Shown here: one piece after another, positions 43,632-52,251 of the stretch
Numbering within the stretch: the stretch's first letter is position 1
How the letters are laid out: each line of letters begins with the position of its first letter
DNA from: Comamonadaceae bacterium
GTDB taxonomy: Bacteria; Pseudomonadota; Gammaproteobacteria; Burkholderiales; Burkholderiaceae_C
Reading direction: 5' to 3'
Length of the DNA: 52,251 bases
Assembly: GCA_027483665.1 (NCBI GenBank)
Contig: JAIXUC010000032.1
Span: 1 to 52,251 of the forward strand
Program-made: the position numbers and the translations under genes
The notes under the pieces: generated by a model
Told to the model about the DNA's origin: nothing
What the model saw: the letters and a program-made list of their open reading frames with translations, nothing else
The model's database searches: none

Positions 43632-44627
43632 TTAAACCGCCGTGATCTTCAGGTTCTGCTTGGTGACCACCTGCTGCCAGCCCTTGAAATCGGCTTCGAT
43701 GAACTGGGCCAGTTGAGCTGGCGTGCCGGGCGCTGCTTCGATGGCGTCGGTGTTGAAGCGGGCCCGCACATCGGGCAGCACCACCAAGCGTGCGATGGCG
43801 CCGTTGATGCGCTCGACCACATCGGGCGGCGTGCCGCGCGGGGCGACCAGGCCGAAGTAGTTCAGCACGTTGAAGCCAGGGAAGCCGGCTTCCACCATGT
43901 TGGGCACGTCGGGCAGGGCCGGGGTGCGGCGGTCGGCGGTGACGGCCAGGGCCTTGATGCGGCCGTCACGAATGAAGGGTGCCAAAGCAGGCACCGTGCC
44001 GGTGACCAGGTGGATGTCGCCGCCGATCATGTCCAGCACCGCAGGTGCCACGCCGCGGTAGGGGATGTGCACGATGAAGCTGTTGGTGCGGGCTTTCAGC
44101 ATCTCCAACACCAGGTGGTTGATGCCGCCAGCACCTGCAGAGCCGTAGTTCAGGAAACCTGGGCGGCTCTTGGCCAGCGCCACCACCTCGGCCAGCGTGT
44201 TGGCCGGCAGTTCCTTCTTGGCAGCCCACAGCAGCGGGCCGTTGGCGATCATGCCGACGGGCGTGAAGCCGCCGATGGGGTCGTAGCCTGCTGTGGGCAG
44301 CGCGGCTGGCACAGTGGTGAAGGGCGCTGCAATGAGCAGCAGCGTGGTGCCGTCGGGTGCGCTTTGTGCCACCGACTGCGCGCCGATGGCACCTGACGCA
44401 CCCACGCGGTTTTCAACGACCGTGGGCGTGCCCAGCAGATCGGTCAACTTTTGCGCCACCAAGCGGCCCACAGCGTCGGTGCCGGCACCGGGGGCGAAGG
44501 GCACCACGATCTTGATGGGGCGCCCAGCCGCAGACTGCGCCCAAGCGGTGGACACACCCAGTTGAGCGGCTGCGCCAGCAGCACCGGCAGCCAACAGAAC
44601 GCGGCGACGAGAGACAGGGTGGGTCAT
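43632..44627 (-). CDS. Bug-family (tripartite tricarboxylate) periplasmic receptor
   Basis: 331 residues from ATG 44627; upstream codons in the frame lack signal-peptide character. The signal peptide has a twin-arginine look (SRRRVLLAAGAAGAAAQLG, cleavage near AWAQSA). The mature part starts RPIKIVVPFAPGAGTDAVGR, the Bug signature, with YGSAGAGGINHLVLEM and IPYRGVAPAVLDMIGG later. Bug proteins bind carboxylates or other small molecules in the periplasm. No TctA/TctB membrane genes are adjacent, which is usual for orphan Bugs in Comamonadaceae. It faces the ackA gene and shares an upstream region with the exported chalcone isomerase-like gene. Confidence 0.93.
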   Translation of the reverse strand: MTHPVSRRRVLLAAGAAGAAAQLGVSTAWAQSAAGRPIKIVVPFAPGAGTDAVGRLVAQKLTDLLGTPTVVENRVGASGAIGAQSVAQSAPDGTTLLLIAAPFTTVPAALPTAGYDPIGGFTPVGMIANGPLLWAAKKELPANTLAEVVALAKSRPGFLNYGSAGAGGINHLVLEMLKARTNSFIVHIPYRGVAPAVLDMIGGDIHLVTGTVPALAPFIRDGRIKALAVTADRRTPALPDVPNMVEAGFPGFNVLNYFGLVAPRGTPPDVVERINGAIARLVVLPDVRARFNTDAIEAAPGTPAQLAQFIEADFKGWQQVVTKQNLKITAV

Positions 44628-44759
44628 GGGTGAAAAGTCCAGAGGTGAATGGTTGCGCGCATTTTTTAGGAATCTGCCGATCATGCGCAGCAACTGTGAA
44701 GCATCTGTGACGAAGCCATGACAGCGTCAACCCGAAGCACGAATTTGCTCATACCCCAT

Positions 44760-44774
44760 GTACAAAGTTTGTAC
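44760..44774. promoter_or_regulatory. Perfect palindrome in the divergent promoter region
   Basis: GTACAAAGTTTGTAC is a perfect 7-1-7 palindrome about 46 bases upstream of the chalcone isomerase-like start and about 130 bases upstream of the Bug gene. A TATATT sequence follows 14 bases later. It has the size of a TetR- or GntR-type operator. No regulator gene is adjacent, so the binding protein is unknown. Confidence 0.45.
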
Positions 44775-44820
44775 TGAGCGGTATATTTTCCAACCTATCG
44801 GTACAGCAAAGGCGGGAATC

Positions 44821-45525
44821 ATGGCTTTTCATTCGACGCGGCGCGCTTGCCTGCAATCCTTGGCGTTGTTTTCCTCGGGCTTGGGCTTGGGCTTGCTCAG
44901 CCACAAGACGGCGCTGGCCCAAAGCGCACCGAACTCAGCCACGGCCCCAGCCGCCAGCCCAGCCAGCCCAGCCAGCGCAGCCGCGGTTGCACCTGGAGCG
45001 GTGGGCGGCACTGCGGCAGCGCCCAGCGTGGCGCCCGTCGTGGCGCCTTTACCTGCCGAGCTCCTGGGCCGCTTGCCCTTGGCGCAGTTTTGGCAAGTGC
45101 GCGGCACTGGCGTGCTGCGCTTTTTTGGCTTCAAGGCTTACGACGCCCGGCTGTGGGCCGCAGCCGACGGCGGGCCCAACCCCTTGTTGGCGCGCCAGCC
45201 CTTTGCGCTGGACATCGTCTACAACGCCACCGTCAGCGGCGAAGAAATCGCCCGGGTCTCTTTGGTGGAAATGTCCCGCTTGCGCCCAGCCGGGCCAGAC
45301 CGCTTGGAGACCTGGAACCAAGCCATGCGCCAGGCGCTGCCTTCTGTGAAGTCGGGTGACCGTTTGGTGGGCGTGCACCTGCCTCAAGTGGGTGCCCGCT
45401 TCTATTTCAACGGCCGGCTGACCGGCGAGGTCAACGACCCGGCTTTCAGCGACGCTTTCTTTGCCATCTGGTTTGACGAAAACACCCGCCGCCCAGAACT
45501 GCGTCGCGCCCTTTTGGGCGGCTGA
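44821..45525 (+). CDS. Exported chalcone isomerase-like domain protein
   Basis: 234 residues from ATG 44821. The N-terminus STRRACLQSLALFSSGLGLG with ALAQSA is a signal peptide, possibly Tat. A low-complexity Ala/Pro/Val linker covers about 38-80 and includes an ASP-ASP-ASA repeat. The folded part starts at LAQFWQVRGTGVLRFFGFKAY, the conserved start of the chalcone-isomerase-like domain, and ends FAIWFDENTRRPELRRALLG. Bacterial members are not flavonoid enzymes and have no firm function. It lies upstream of dnaE with an 88-base gap. Confidence 0.82.
   Translation: MAFHSTRRACLQSLALFSSGLGLGLLSHKTALAQSAPNSATAPAASPASPASAAAVAPGAVGGTAAAPSVAPVVAPLPAELLGRLPLAQFWQVRGTGVLRFFGFKAYDARLWAAADGGPNPLLARQPFALDIVYNATVSGEEIARVSLVEMSRLRPAGPDRLETWNQAMRQALPSVKSGDRLVGVHLPQVGARFYFNGRLTGEVNDPAFSDAFFAIWFDENTRRPELRRALLGG
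44953..44979. repeat. 9-bp in-frame tandem repeat in the linker of the exported protein
   Basis: GCCAGCCCA occurs twice, then GCCAGCGCA, encoding ASP-ASP-ASA in the linker after the signal peptide. Confidence 0.8.
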
Positions 45526-45613
45526 CTGAGCGACCGCCTGCGCAGGCTGCAATAGCGCCTCTGGTGCCGCCCGCTAAGCCGGGCTGCGGCAGGGCGCTGT
45601 CAGAATCGAGCGC

Positions 45614-48600
45614 ATGTTTGTTCACCTTCGCATGCACACCGAGTTTTCGGTGGTCGATGGCGCTTTGCGCATCGACGATGTCGTGGCCGCCGCCGCGGCT
45701 GACCTTCAACCGGCCCTGGCCATCACCGACCTGTCCAACCTGTTTGGCGCGGTCAAGTTCTACAAAGCGGCGCGCACTGCGGGCGTCAAACCCATCATTG
45801 GCGCTGAAGTGGTGCTGGAAGACCCAGCCCGCGACAACGTGTCGGTGCGCGACGCCGCCAGCTTGCCCCGGCTCTTGCTCTTGGTCCAAAACGCGCAGGG
45901 CTATCTCAACCTCTGCGAATTGCTGGCCCGTGCTTGGACTGGCAACGCCGGCAAAGGCCAGCCCACGGTCAGCGCCGCTTGGTTGGAAAGCTTGAACGAG
46001 GGCCTGATCCTGCTGTCGGGCGCGCAAGCTGGGCCGGTGGGACAGGCCTTGGTGCAAGGCGACACGGGCAGGGCGCACGCCTGGGCGCTGCAGCTCTCCA
46101 CGCTCTTTCCGCACCGCTTCTACCTGGAGCTGCAGCGGGCAGGGCGCAGCGACGATGAATCGCACGTAGCGGCCACAGCGCACTTGGCGGCGCGTCTGAA
46201 GTTGCCGGTGGTGGCCACGCACCCGGTGCAGTTCGCTCAAAGCGACGACTACGAGGCGCACGAAGCACGGGTGTGCATCGCCGAGGGCGAAATCTTGGGC
46301 AACCCCAAGCGCGTGCGCCGCTTCACCCGCGAGCAGCACTTCAAGAGCAGCGCGGAAATGGCTGCACTGTTCGCCGACATTCCCTCGGCCTTGGCCAATG
46401 CGTTAGAGATCGCCAAGCGCTGCAGCCTGACGCTCACCTTGGGCAAGCCGCGCTTGCCGGATTACCCGACACCAGAAGTCAATGGCCAGCGCATGCCCAT
46501 TGATGACTACTTCCGGCAGCTCTCGCAAGAGGGTCTGGAAGAGCGCCTGCGCCAGCGGTTTCCCAAAGAGGCCGAACGTGCCCAGCAACGCCCGGCGTAC
46601 GAAGAGCGCTTGGCCTTCGAGATCGACACCATCTTGAAGATGGGCTTCCCGGGCTACTTTTTGATCGTGGGCGACTTCATCAATTGGGCCAAGGCCAACG
46701 GCTGCCCGGTGGGGCCAGGGCGGGGCTCGGGCGCCGGCTCTTTGGTGGCTTATGCGCTGAAGATCACCGACCTCGACCCGCTGCAATACCGGCTGCTGTT
46801 CGAGCGCTTTCTGAACCCAGAGCGGGTGTCCATGCCCGACTTCGACATCGACTTTTGCCAAGCTAACCGTGACCGCGTCATCGACTACGTCAAGGCCAAG
46901 TACGGCAAAGAAGCGGTCAGCCAAATCGCCACCTTCGGCACCCTGGCAGCACGCGCTGCGGTGCGCGACGTGGGGCGTGTTTTGGACATGTCCTACAGCT
47001 TTTGCGATGGCATCAGCAAGCTCATTCCCAACAAGCCGGGCCAGCACATCACCATCGAAGGTGCGTTGAAAGCCGAGCCCATGCTGGCCGAGCGCCACCA
47101 GCGCGAAGAAGAAGTGCGCACGCTCTTGGCACTGGCACAAAAGCTCGAGGGCCTCACGCGCAACGTCGGCATGCACGCGGGGGGTGTGCTGATTGCGCCA
47201 GGCAAGCTGACCGACTTTTGCCCGCTCTACCAGCAGCCGGGCAGCGAGTCTGCGGTGAGCCAGTACGACAAAGACGACGTAGAAGCCATTGGTCTGGTGA
47301 AGTTCGACTTTCTGGGCTTGGCCACGCTGACCATTCTGGAGTTGGCCCGCGACATGATGGCCCAGCGCCACCAGCAGCGCACCGGCCAGACGCTCGCCTT
47401 CAGCTTCGACGACGTGCCGCTGGACGACGCGGCCACCTACCAGTTGTTCGCCGACGGCAAGACCGAGGCCGTGTTCCAGTTTGAAAGCCGCGGCATGCAG
47501 GGCATGTTGCGCGACGCGCGCCCTACGCGCCTGGAAGACCTGATTGCGCTCAACGCGCTGTATCGGCCAGGCCCGATGGACCTGATTCCCAGCTTTGTGG
47601 CGCGCAAGCACGGCAGAGAGCCGGTGGAGTACCCGCACCCGCTGGTGGAGTCGGTGCTCAGTGAGACCTACGGGATCATGGTCTACCAAGAGCAGGTGAT
47701 GCAGACCGCACAGATTTTGGGCGGCTACTCACTGGGCGGTGCCGACTTGCTGCGCCGCGCCATGGGCAAGAAGAAGGCCGAAGAAATGGCGCAGCACCGC
47801 GCCATCTTTCGCGAAGGCGCTGGCAAAAACGGCATCTCAGAGACCAAGGCCGACGACATCTTCGACCTCATGGAGAAGTTCGCAGGCTACGGCTTCAACA
47901 AGTCGCACGCGGCTGCTTACTCGCTCTTGGCCTACCACACCGCTTGGCTCAAGGTGCACCACACGGCCGAGTTCTTCTGCGCCAACATGACCGTGGAAAT
48001 GGACGACACCGACAAGCTCAAGGTGTTGTTTGAAGACGCGGTGAAGATGGGCATCAGCTTCGAGCCGCCCGATGTGAACCGGGGCGGCTACCGCTTCGAG
48101 CCGCTGGACGACAAGACCATCCGCTACGGGCTGGGGGCCATCAAGGGCACAGGCCAGCAGGCGATCGAGGCCATCATCGCGGCGCGTTCTGGGCAGGCCG
48201 AAAGCGCAGGGGAGGGCGGCGAGTCCGGGCCATTCAAAAGCCTGTTCGATTTCTGCCATCGGGTGGAGCGCACGCGCATCAACAAGCGCACCGTGGAAGC
48301 GCTCATCAAGGCCGGTGCTTTCGACAGCCTGCAGCGCAACCGCGCCAGCTTGCTGGCCTCGTTGGACATGGCCTTCGATTACGCCGCAGCCCGCGTGGCC
48401 AACGCCCACCAGGGTGGCCTGTTCGACATGGACGACTCGCACGCCGCCAGCACGCAAGAGCCGGAGCTGGTACCCGCCACGCCCTGGGGCGTGAAAGAAC
48501 GCCTGGGACACGAGAAGACCGCTGTGGGCTTTTACCTGTCAGGGCATTTGTTCGATGAAGTGGCGCGCGAGGTGCGCCAGTTCGTGCGCCGCACCATCCC

Positions 48601-49144
48601 CGAGCTGAGCGAGTCGCGCGAGGCCACCGTGGTGGCCGGCATCGTGGGCGATTTGCGCGTCATCAACGGCCAGCGCGGCAAGCTGGCGCTGTTTCGGTTG
48701 GACGACAAAGCCGGCGTGATCGAGGCCACGGCAGACGAGGCGGTGCTGAACGCGGCGCGCGCGCTTTTGAAAGACGACGAGTTGGTGGTGGTGTCTGGCC
48801 GCTTGCAGCCCGACCGGTTCTCAGGCGGCCTGCGCCTGAACGTCAACCAGGTGTGGGACTTGGCTACCGCGCGCTGCCGCTTCGGCAAGTACCTGCGCGT
48901 ATCAGTGAACGGCCACACGCCCGATGTGCCGCGCCTGCTGCGCGACTTTCCCGCAGTGCGCGAGATGTCGGAGCAGGGCGAACTGGTGCGCGGCCTGCCG
49001 GTGCGCTTCGTGGTGTTACGCGACGATGCGAGGGCCGAGGTGCAGTTGGGCGACGATGCGCGGTTTTTCCCGTCCGATGCGGCTTTGGCCAGTTGGATGG
49101 CGCAGGCGCATTTGGGGCAGGCCACGGTGGTGTACGAGCCTTGA
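45614..49144 (+). CDS. dnaE: DNA polymerase III subunit alpha
   Basis: 1176 residues, normal for DnaE1. The N-terminal PHP domain begins FVHLRMHTEFSVVDGAL. The palm has GPGRGSGAGSLVAYALKI and the catalytic aspartates in PDFDIDFCQANRDRVIDY near residue 408. The fingers contain RRAMGKKKAEEMAQHR and GFNKSHAAAYSLLAYHTAWL. The C-terminal OB domain is visible (VVAGIVGDLRVINGQRGKL). It is the replicative polymerase core. The gene is followed by a repeat-rich non-coding region, not by another gene, so it is probably the last of its transcript. Confidence 0.98.
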   Translation: MFVHLRMHTEFSVVDGALRIDDVVAAAAADLQPALAITDLSNLFGAVKFYKAARTAGVKPIIGAEVVLEDPARDNVSVRDAASLPRLLLLVQNAQGYLNLCELLARAWTGNAGKGQPTVSAAWLESLNEGLILLSGAQAGPVGQALVQGDTGRAHAWALQLSTLFPHRFYLELQRAGRSDDESHVAATAHLAARLKLPVVATHPVQFAQSDDYEAHEARVCIAEGEILGNPKRVRRFTREQHFKSSAEMAALFADIPSALANALEIAKRCSLTLTLGKPRLPDYPTPEVNGQRMPIDDYFRQLSQEGLEERLRQRFPKEAERAQQRPAYEERLAFEIDTILKMGFPGYFLIVGDFINWAKANGCPVGPGRGSGAGSLVAYALKITDLDPLQYRLLFERFLNPERVSMPDFDIDFCQANRDRVIDYVKAKYGKEAVSQIATFGTLAARAAVRDVGRVLDMSYSFCDGISKLIPNKPGQHITIEGALKAEPMLAERHQREEEVRTLLALAQKLEGLTRNVGMHAGGVLIAPGKLTDFCPLYQQPGSESAVSQYDKDDVEAIGLVKFDFLGLATLTILELARDMMAQRHQQRTGQTLAFSFDDVPLDDAATYQLFADGKTEAVFQFESRGMQGMLRDARPTRLEDLIALNALYRPGPMDLIPSFVARKHGREPVEYPHPLVESVLSETYGIMVYQEQVMQTAQILGGYSLGGADLLRRAMGKKKAEEMAQHRAIFREGAGKNGISETKADDIFDLMEKFAGYGFNKSHAAAYSLLAYHTAWLKVHHTAEFFCANMTVEMDDTDKLKVLFEDAVKMGISFEPPDVNRGGYRFEPLDDKTIRYGLGAIKGTGQQAIEAIIAARSGQAESAGEGGESGPFKSLFDFCHRVERTRINKRTVEALIKAGAFDSLQRNRASLLASLDMAFDYAAARVANAHQGGLFDMDDSHAASTQEPELVPATPWGVKERLGHEKTAVGFYLSGHLFDEVAREVRQFVRRTIPELSESREATVVAGIVGDLRVINGQRGKLALFRLDDKAGVIEATADEAVLNAARALLKDDELVVVSGRLQPDRFSGGLRLNVNQVWDLATARCRFGKYLRVSVNGHTPDVPRLLRDFPAVREMSEQGELVRGLPVRFVVLRDDARAEVQLGDDARFFPSDAALASWMAQAHLGQATVVYEP

Positions 49145-49160
49145 GCGGCCCCGGGCCTGC

Positions 49161-49553
49161 GTTCTGTTCGCTCTGAGCGTGTCTCAGGGCCCGTCGAAGG
49201 GTCTGTCGAACGAGCTGGCGCCAGTCGCCACACCTGGGCGGTGCCCAGCGGCGCGGGATCCGTTCTCCCGGCCTGCCTCGCGGGCGGCTGTTCTTGGTGC
49301 TCATTGGCTGCCGCATTAACGCCTTTTGTGGCGTCCTCACGTGCTGGCAACCGCGAATGAGGCCTCCGCCCGGACACCCGCACCACCGAGCTTTGCGGAG
49401 CGTTCAAGGTCGCGGGGCGAACAGCCCGTGCGTCGAGTGAAGCAGTGGTTGCGTGCAACCCAGCTCTGGCGCTATAGGTTTTCCGGCGCGCACCAGCAGG
49501 CGGTCTACTTCGCCACTCACAGGGGTCGGTGGCTGGAGTCGGGCGCAGGCCCC
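49161..49553 (+). repeat. Dispersed ~0.4-kb repeat, copy A
   Basis: This stretch after dnaE matches the sequence at 51874-52251 over almost its full length, with small differences. Shared landmarks in order are GCGCGGGATCCGTTCTCCC, GCGGGCGGCTG, ACGCCTTTTGTGGCGT (a small hairpin), GTGCTGGCAACCGCGAATGAG, ACCGAGCTTTGCGGAGCG and GGTCGGTGGCTGGAGTCGGG. No protein-coding sequence is supported. The two copies flank the chemotaxis gene as direct repeats. Confidence 0.85.
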
Positions 49554-49735
49554 ATTCGCGGTTGCCAGCACGCAAGCGTTCTACAAAAGGCGTTCACGCT
49601 GAAACCTGAGCACACCAAGAGCAGCCGCCCGCGAGCGTGGGCCGGAGAACGAGCCGGACGCCGACACCTGGCGCGAGGTGCAGGCACGAGCACCTTACCT
49701 GGCAGCGGCTACGACAAGCTCAGCCCTAACGGAGG
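49554..49735 (-). repeat. Inverted partial copy (A') of the ~0.4-kb repeat
   Basis: Read on the minus strand, this region follows the same order of landmarks as copies A and B: a GTCGTAG/GTCGAAG-like start, GGCCCACGCTCGCGGGCGGC, CTCTTGGTG, GTGAACGCCTTTTGT, and GTGCTGGCAACCGCGAAT. It stops at the junction with copy A. A and A' are thus head-to-head and could form a long hairpin. The remaining bases to 49897 hold no recognised gene; they contain the upstream region of the chemotaxis gene. Confidence 0.75.
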
Positions 49736-49897
49736 TTGCCTGAGCGCGAACTGATGCACGGATCTGGGCAGTAGGCTGCTTCCATCTGTTTTTTTGCCGC
49801 GTTACCATTTAGAGAACAGTTAGCGTCCCCTGACTGTTCGATGTGTGACCTTCGCGCACCTCTGACTACCTTCAGCGCAATCGCGGCCCAGAAGTCC

Positions 49898-51844
49898 ATG
49901 AAATTCAAATCTTTGTTCAGCCCCGCAGAAGGCCTGATGCAGCGCTTGCGCATGCCGGCCAAGTTCAGTTTGGTCAGCGTTGCGTTTTTGATTCCGCTGG
50001 TCTATCTGTTCTATCAGGTGGTCAGCCTGCAAACCGCCAATGTGGAGTTCTCTGCGAAAGAGCTGGTGGGCACCGACCACATCGAGCAGGTGATGCCGCT
50101 TCTGCCCTTGGCGGCATCGCACCGGGGACAGTCGACGTTGGTGGCCGCCGGGCGGGATGCCCAGGCCCAGCGCCAAGAAGCCGCCGCCCGCGTCGACAAA
50201 GCTCTGGCCGACTTGGAGCGCTACGTTAGCGAGCAGGGTGATCCGCTGGAGATCAAGCGCGACATCGCCGCGCTTAAGTCGCTTTGGCTGGCTGCCCGAG
50301 ACGCCGCGCCCACCGACAAGTTGCAAGCGTTCGAGCGCGGCAACCAAGTGACTGGTGCCGTGATCCAAGTCATTGACGCCATCGCCAACAATTCCAACTT
50401 GGCGCTGGACCCTGACGCAGACAGCTACCAGCTGATGCTGATGGTGACCGATTCCCTGCCTCAAGCCATCAACCTGACAGGCAGGGTGCGCGGTCTGGGT
50501 AGCGTCATGGCAGCGAGCAGCGATGCCGACCCCGCGCATCTGGCCTTGGTGCAGCAGTCGCGCACCTTGGCCGCTGAGTATCTGAGCCGTTCTGATATCC
50601 AGTTGGCCAGAGCCATCAAGGCCAACAGCAGCCTGCGCGGCACCGTGAGTGCCGATTTGCACAAAAAGGCCAATGCCTACCTGGGCCAAGCGGTAACCGG
50701 CTTCGTGGCTGGTTCGCCGCCATCCGTGAATGCCGAGCAATGGTTCGCTGAAGGCACGGCGGCCATCGAAGAACTGACCCGCCTGCACTTGCAGGCAGAG
50801 AAGGCGCTGGAGGAACTGGTGCAGACCCGCGTGTCGGGCTTCGAGCGCAACCGCCTGGTGGCCATCGTTGTGTCGCTGGTGTTTGTGGGTTTGGCGCTGT
50901 ACGCGCTGGTGGCCTTCTACCTGAGCGCTGGCTTAGGGTTCGGTGCCATCACGCGGCGCGTGGACATGCTGGGCGATGGCGACCTCACGCCTTCTTGGCC
51001 AGCCAAGGGCACTGATGAATTAGCTTTGGCCATCAACACCCTGCGCTCCAGCGTGCAAAAGCTGGCGGTGATCGTTCGGGAAGTGCGCGAAGGTTCCGAG
51101 GAAATCGCCACCTCGACCGACGAGATTTCCAGCGGCAACCTGGATCTGGCCAACCGCGGTGCTTCCATGGCAGCGGTGGTGGAGCAAACCAGTGCCGCCA
51201 TGGACGCGCTGCAAGACACCGTGGCCAGCAACGTCAATGGAGCGCAACGAGCCAACCAGTTGGTGCAGGAGGCCTACCAAGTCGCGGCGCGGGGTGGGCA
51301 GGTGGTGGCTCAGGCGGTCAGCACCATGGAGGCCATCACGGCTTCATCGCGCAAGATCGGCGACATCATTCAAGTGATCGATGGCATTGCCTTCCAAACC
51401 AACATCTTGGCTTTGAATGCGGCGGTCGAAGCCGCGCGCGCAGGCGAGCAAGGGCGTGGCTTCGCGGTTGTCGCAACCGAGGTACGGGCGCTGGCTGGGC
51501 GCAGTGCGGGTGCTGCCAAGGAGATCTCGACCCTCATCAACCAGTCGATCGAAACCATTGGTGCCGGTGGGCAGTACGTGGGGCAAGCCGGCGAGTCGAT
51601 GAAGGAGATCGTGGCGGCCATTGGCCGTGTGACGAGCATCATGGGCGAGATCACCGAGCAGTCACAAGCGCAGGGCGACCAGATCCAGCAAATTGGTTCT
51701 GCCGTGCGAGAGGTAGACAACGCCACGCAGCAAAACGCCGCGCTGGTGGAGGAAATTTCGGCAGCTGCATCCTCACTGAAAGACCGAGCCAATCGGCTGG
51801 CTTCGCTGGTTTCCACTTTCAAGGTGGACGGCAAGTCCGTCTGA
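49898..51844 (+). CDS. Methyl-accepting chemotaxis protein
   Basis: 648 residues from ATG 49898; an ATG 19 codons upstream (49841) is open but the natural N-terminus [17 protein letters not shown], leading into [12 protein letters not shown], is typical. TM1 is about 20-45, then a periplasmic four-helix-like sensor to about 325, TM2 ([20 protein letters not shown]), HAMP, and the cytoplasmic hairpin whose tip reads [21 protein letters not shown] and ends [16 protein letters not shown]. There is no C-terminal CheR-binding pentapeptide. The ligand is unknown. No che genes are adjacent. The gene is bounded on both sides by direct copies of a long repeat, which suggests past recombination around it. 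Confidence 0.95.
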   Translation: MKFKSLFSPAEGLMQRLRMPAKFSLVSVAFLIPLVYLFYQVVSLQTANVEFSAKELVGTDHIEQVMPLLPLAASHRGQSTLVAAGRDAQAQRQEAAARVDKALADLERYVSEQGDPLEIKRDIAALKSLWLAARDAAPTDKLQAFERGNQVTGAVIQVIDAIANNSNLALDPDADSYQLMLMVTDSLPQAINLTGRVRGLGSVMAASSDADPAHLALVQQSRTLAAEYLSRSDIQLARAIKANSSLRGTVSADLHKKANAYLGQAVTGFVAGSPPSVNAEQWFAEGTAAIEELTRLHLQAEKALEELVQTRVSGFERNRLVAIVVSLVFVGLALYALVAFYLSAGLGFGAITRRVDMLGDGDLTPSWPAKGTDELALAINTLRSSVQKLAVIVREVREGSEEIATSTDEISSGNLDLANRGASMAAVVEQTSAAMDALQDTVASNVNGAQRANQLVQEAYQVAARGGQVVAQAVSTMEAITASSRKIGDIIQVIDGIAFQTNILALNAAVEAARAGEQGRGFAVVATEVRALAGRSAGAAKEISTLINQSIETIGAGGQYVGQAGESMKEIVAAIGRVTSIMGEITEQSQAQGDQIQQIGSAVREVDNATQQNAALVEEISAAASSLKDRANRLASLVSTFKVDGKSV

Positions 51845-51873
51845 GATCCACCCGTTCCCCCCGAGCCCAGGCC

Positions 51874-52251
51874 CCGTTCGCCCTGAGCTTGTCGAAGGGC
51901 CTGTCGAAGACGCTAGCGCCATTCGCTGCACCTAGGCGGTGCCCGGCGGCGCGGGATCCGTTCTCCCGGCCCACGCTCGCGGGCGGCTGCTCTTGGTGCT
52001 CAGGTGTTGCTGCGTGAACGCCTTTTGTGGCGTTCTCACGTGCTGGCAACCGCGAATGAGGCCTCCGCCCGGACACCCGCACCACCGAGCTTTGCGGAGC
52101 GTGTGAGGTAGCGGGGGAAACAGCCCGTGCGTCGATTGAAGCAGTGGTTGCGTGCAACCTGACTCTCACGCTGCAGCGCTTCCGGCGCGCACCAGCAGGC
52201 GGTCTACTTCGCCACTCACAGGGGTCGGTGGCTGGAGTCGGGCGCAGGCCC
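51874..52251 (+). repeat. Dispersed ~0.4-kb repeat, copy B (cut by window edge or ending there)
   Basis: Begins with CCCGTTCGCCCTGAGCTTGT and CGAAGGGCCTGTCGAAG, a palindromic unit seen in many Comamonadaceae intergenic regions, then follows copy A base by base with scattered differences to the window end. It also has the ACGCCTTTTGTGGCGT hairpin. No gene is supported in it. Confidence 0.85.

Noticed and set aside
48532-49575. 347-codon antisense frame over the dnaE end and repeat copy A
   Set aside because: Composition is repeat-derived (Arg/Ser/Thr/Pro rich), it overlaps dnaE, and it matches no family; a similar spurious frame occurs in repeat copy B.
1-52251. CRISPR arrays and rRNA genes
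   Set aside because: No regularly spaced direct repeats with unique spacers of CRISPR size and no rRNA sequence were seen; the repeats present are tandem minisatellites or dispersed repeats.

Overview
The window reads as a chromosome segment of a GC-rich betaproteobacterium, most likely order Burkholderiales and family Comamonadaceae. This is inferred from the G/C-ending codon use, a Bug-type solute receptor, the DUF2788 and DUF2189 proteins, and the dense housekeeping set (alaS, trmB, gluQ, dnaE, fabI, ackA). No rRNA was seen, so the genus is not assigned. Two defence islands sit in an otherwise ordinary core.

Region 1 (1 to about 14.83 kb) is the right part of an integrative element whose left end lies outside the window. 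It abuts the 3' end of a tRNA-Gly(CCC) gene. Reading inward it carries a P4-type tyrosine integrase, an AlpA-like regulator, an 80-aa protein, a 16-aa relay ORF, a winged-helix protein, an array of TTCA-N5-TGAA palindromes that looks like iterons or operators, and a zinc-ribbon protein. Its cargo, on the other strand, is a system I interpret as Druantia type II. It comprises a DruF-like protein with a long disordered N-terminus, a DruG-like protein, an 1839-aa DruE-like helicase with a DUF1998 C-terminus, and a cytosine-5 methyltransferase (DruM-like). The methyltransferase is translationally coupled to a ribbon-helix-helix regulator that has its own candidate operator. A DUF2971 gene cut by the window edge and a small unknown gene lie beyond it.

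Region 2 (14.8 to 21.8 kb) is core: the tRNA, a probable glutarate catabolic operon (glutaryl-CoA dehydrogenase, class III CoA-transferase, semialdehyde dehydrogenase) and the divergent alaS gene.

Region 3 (21.9 to 31.4 kb) is a second defence island between alaS and trmB. One minus-strand gene run encodes HsdR, an Mrr-type nuclease, HsdM, HsdS, a SIR2-domain protein and a HerA-type ATPase, followed by a decayed DUF6933 gene. It looks like a type I restriction-modification system with a SIR2-HerA abortive module attached.

Region 4 (31.5 to 52.25 kb) is core again. It holds trmB, gluQ, an FAD oxidoreductase and a LysR regulator divergent from a pirin-DoxX-WrbA-pirin group. Then come a MazEF-type toxin-antitoxin pair, two membrane proteins, a fabI / MaoC-phosphotransacetylase / acetate kinase cluster, a Bug receptor, a chalcone isomerase-like exported protein and dnaE. 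Last is a methyl-accepting chemotaxis protein flanked by long copies of a roughly 0.4-kb non-coding repeat. Several core genes contain short in-frame tandem repeats, a recurring local trait. All assignments come from reading motifs and context; no database search was run.
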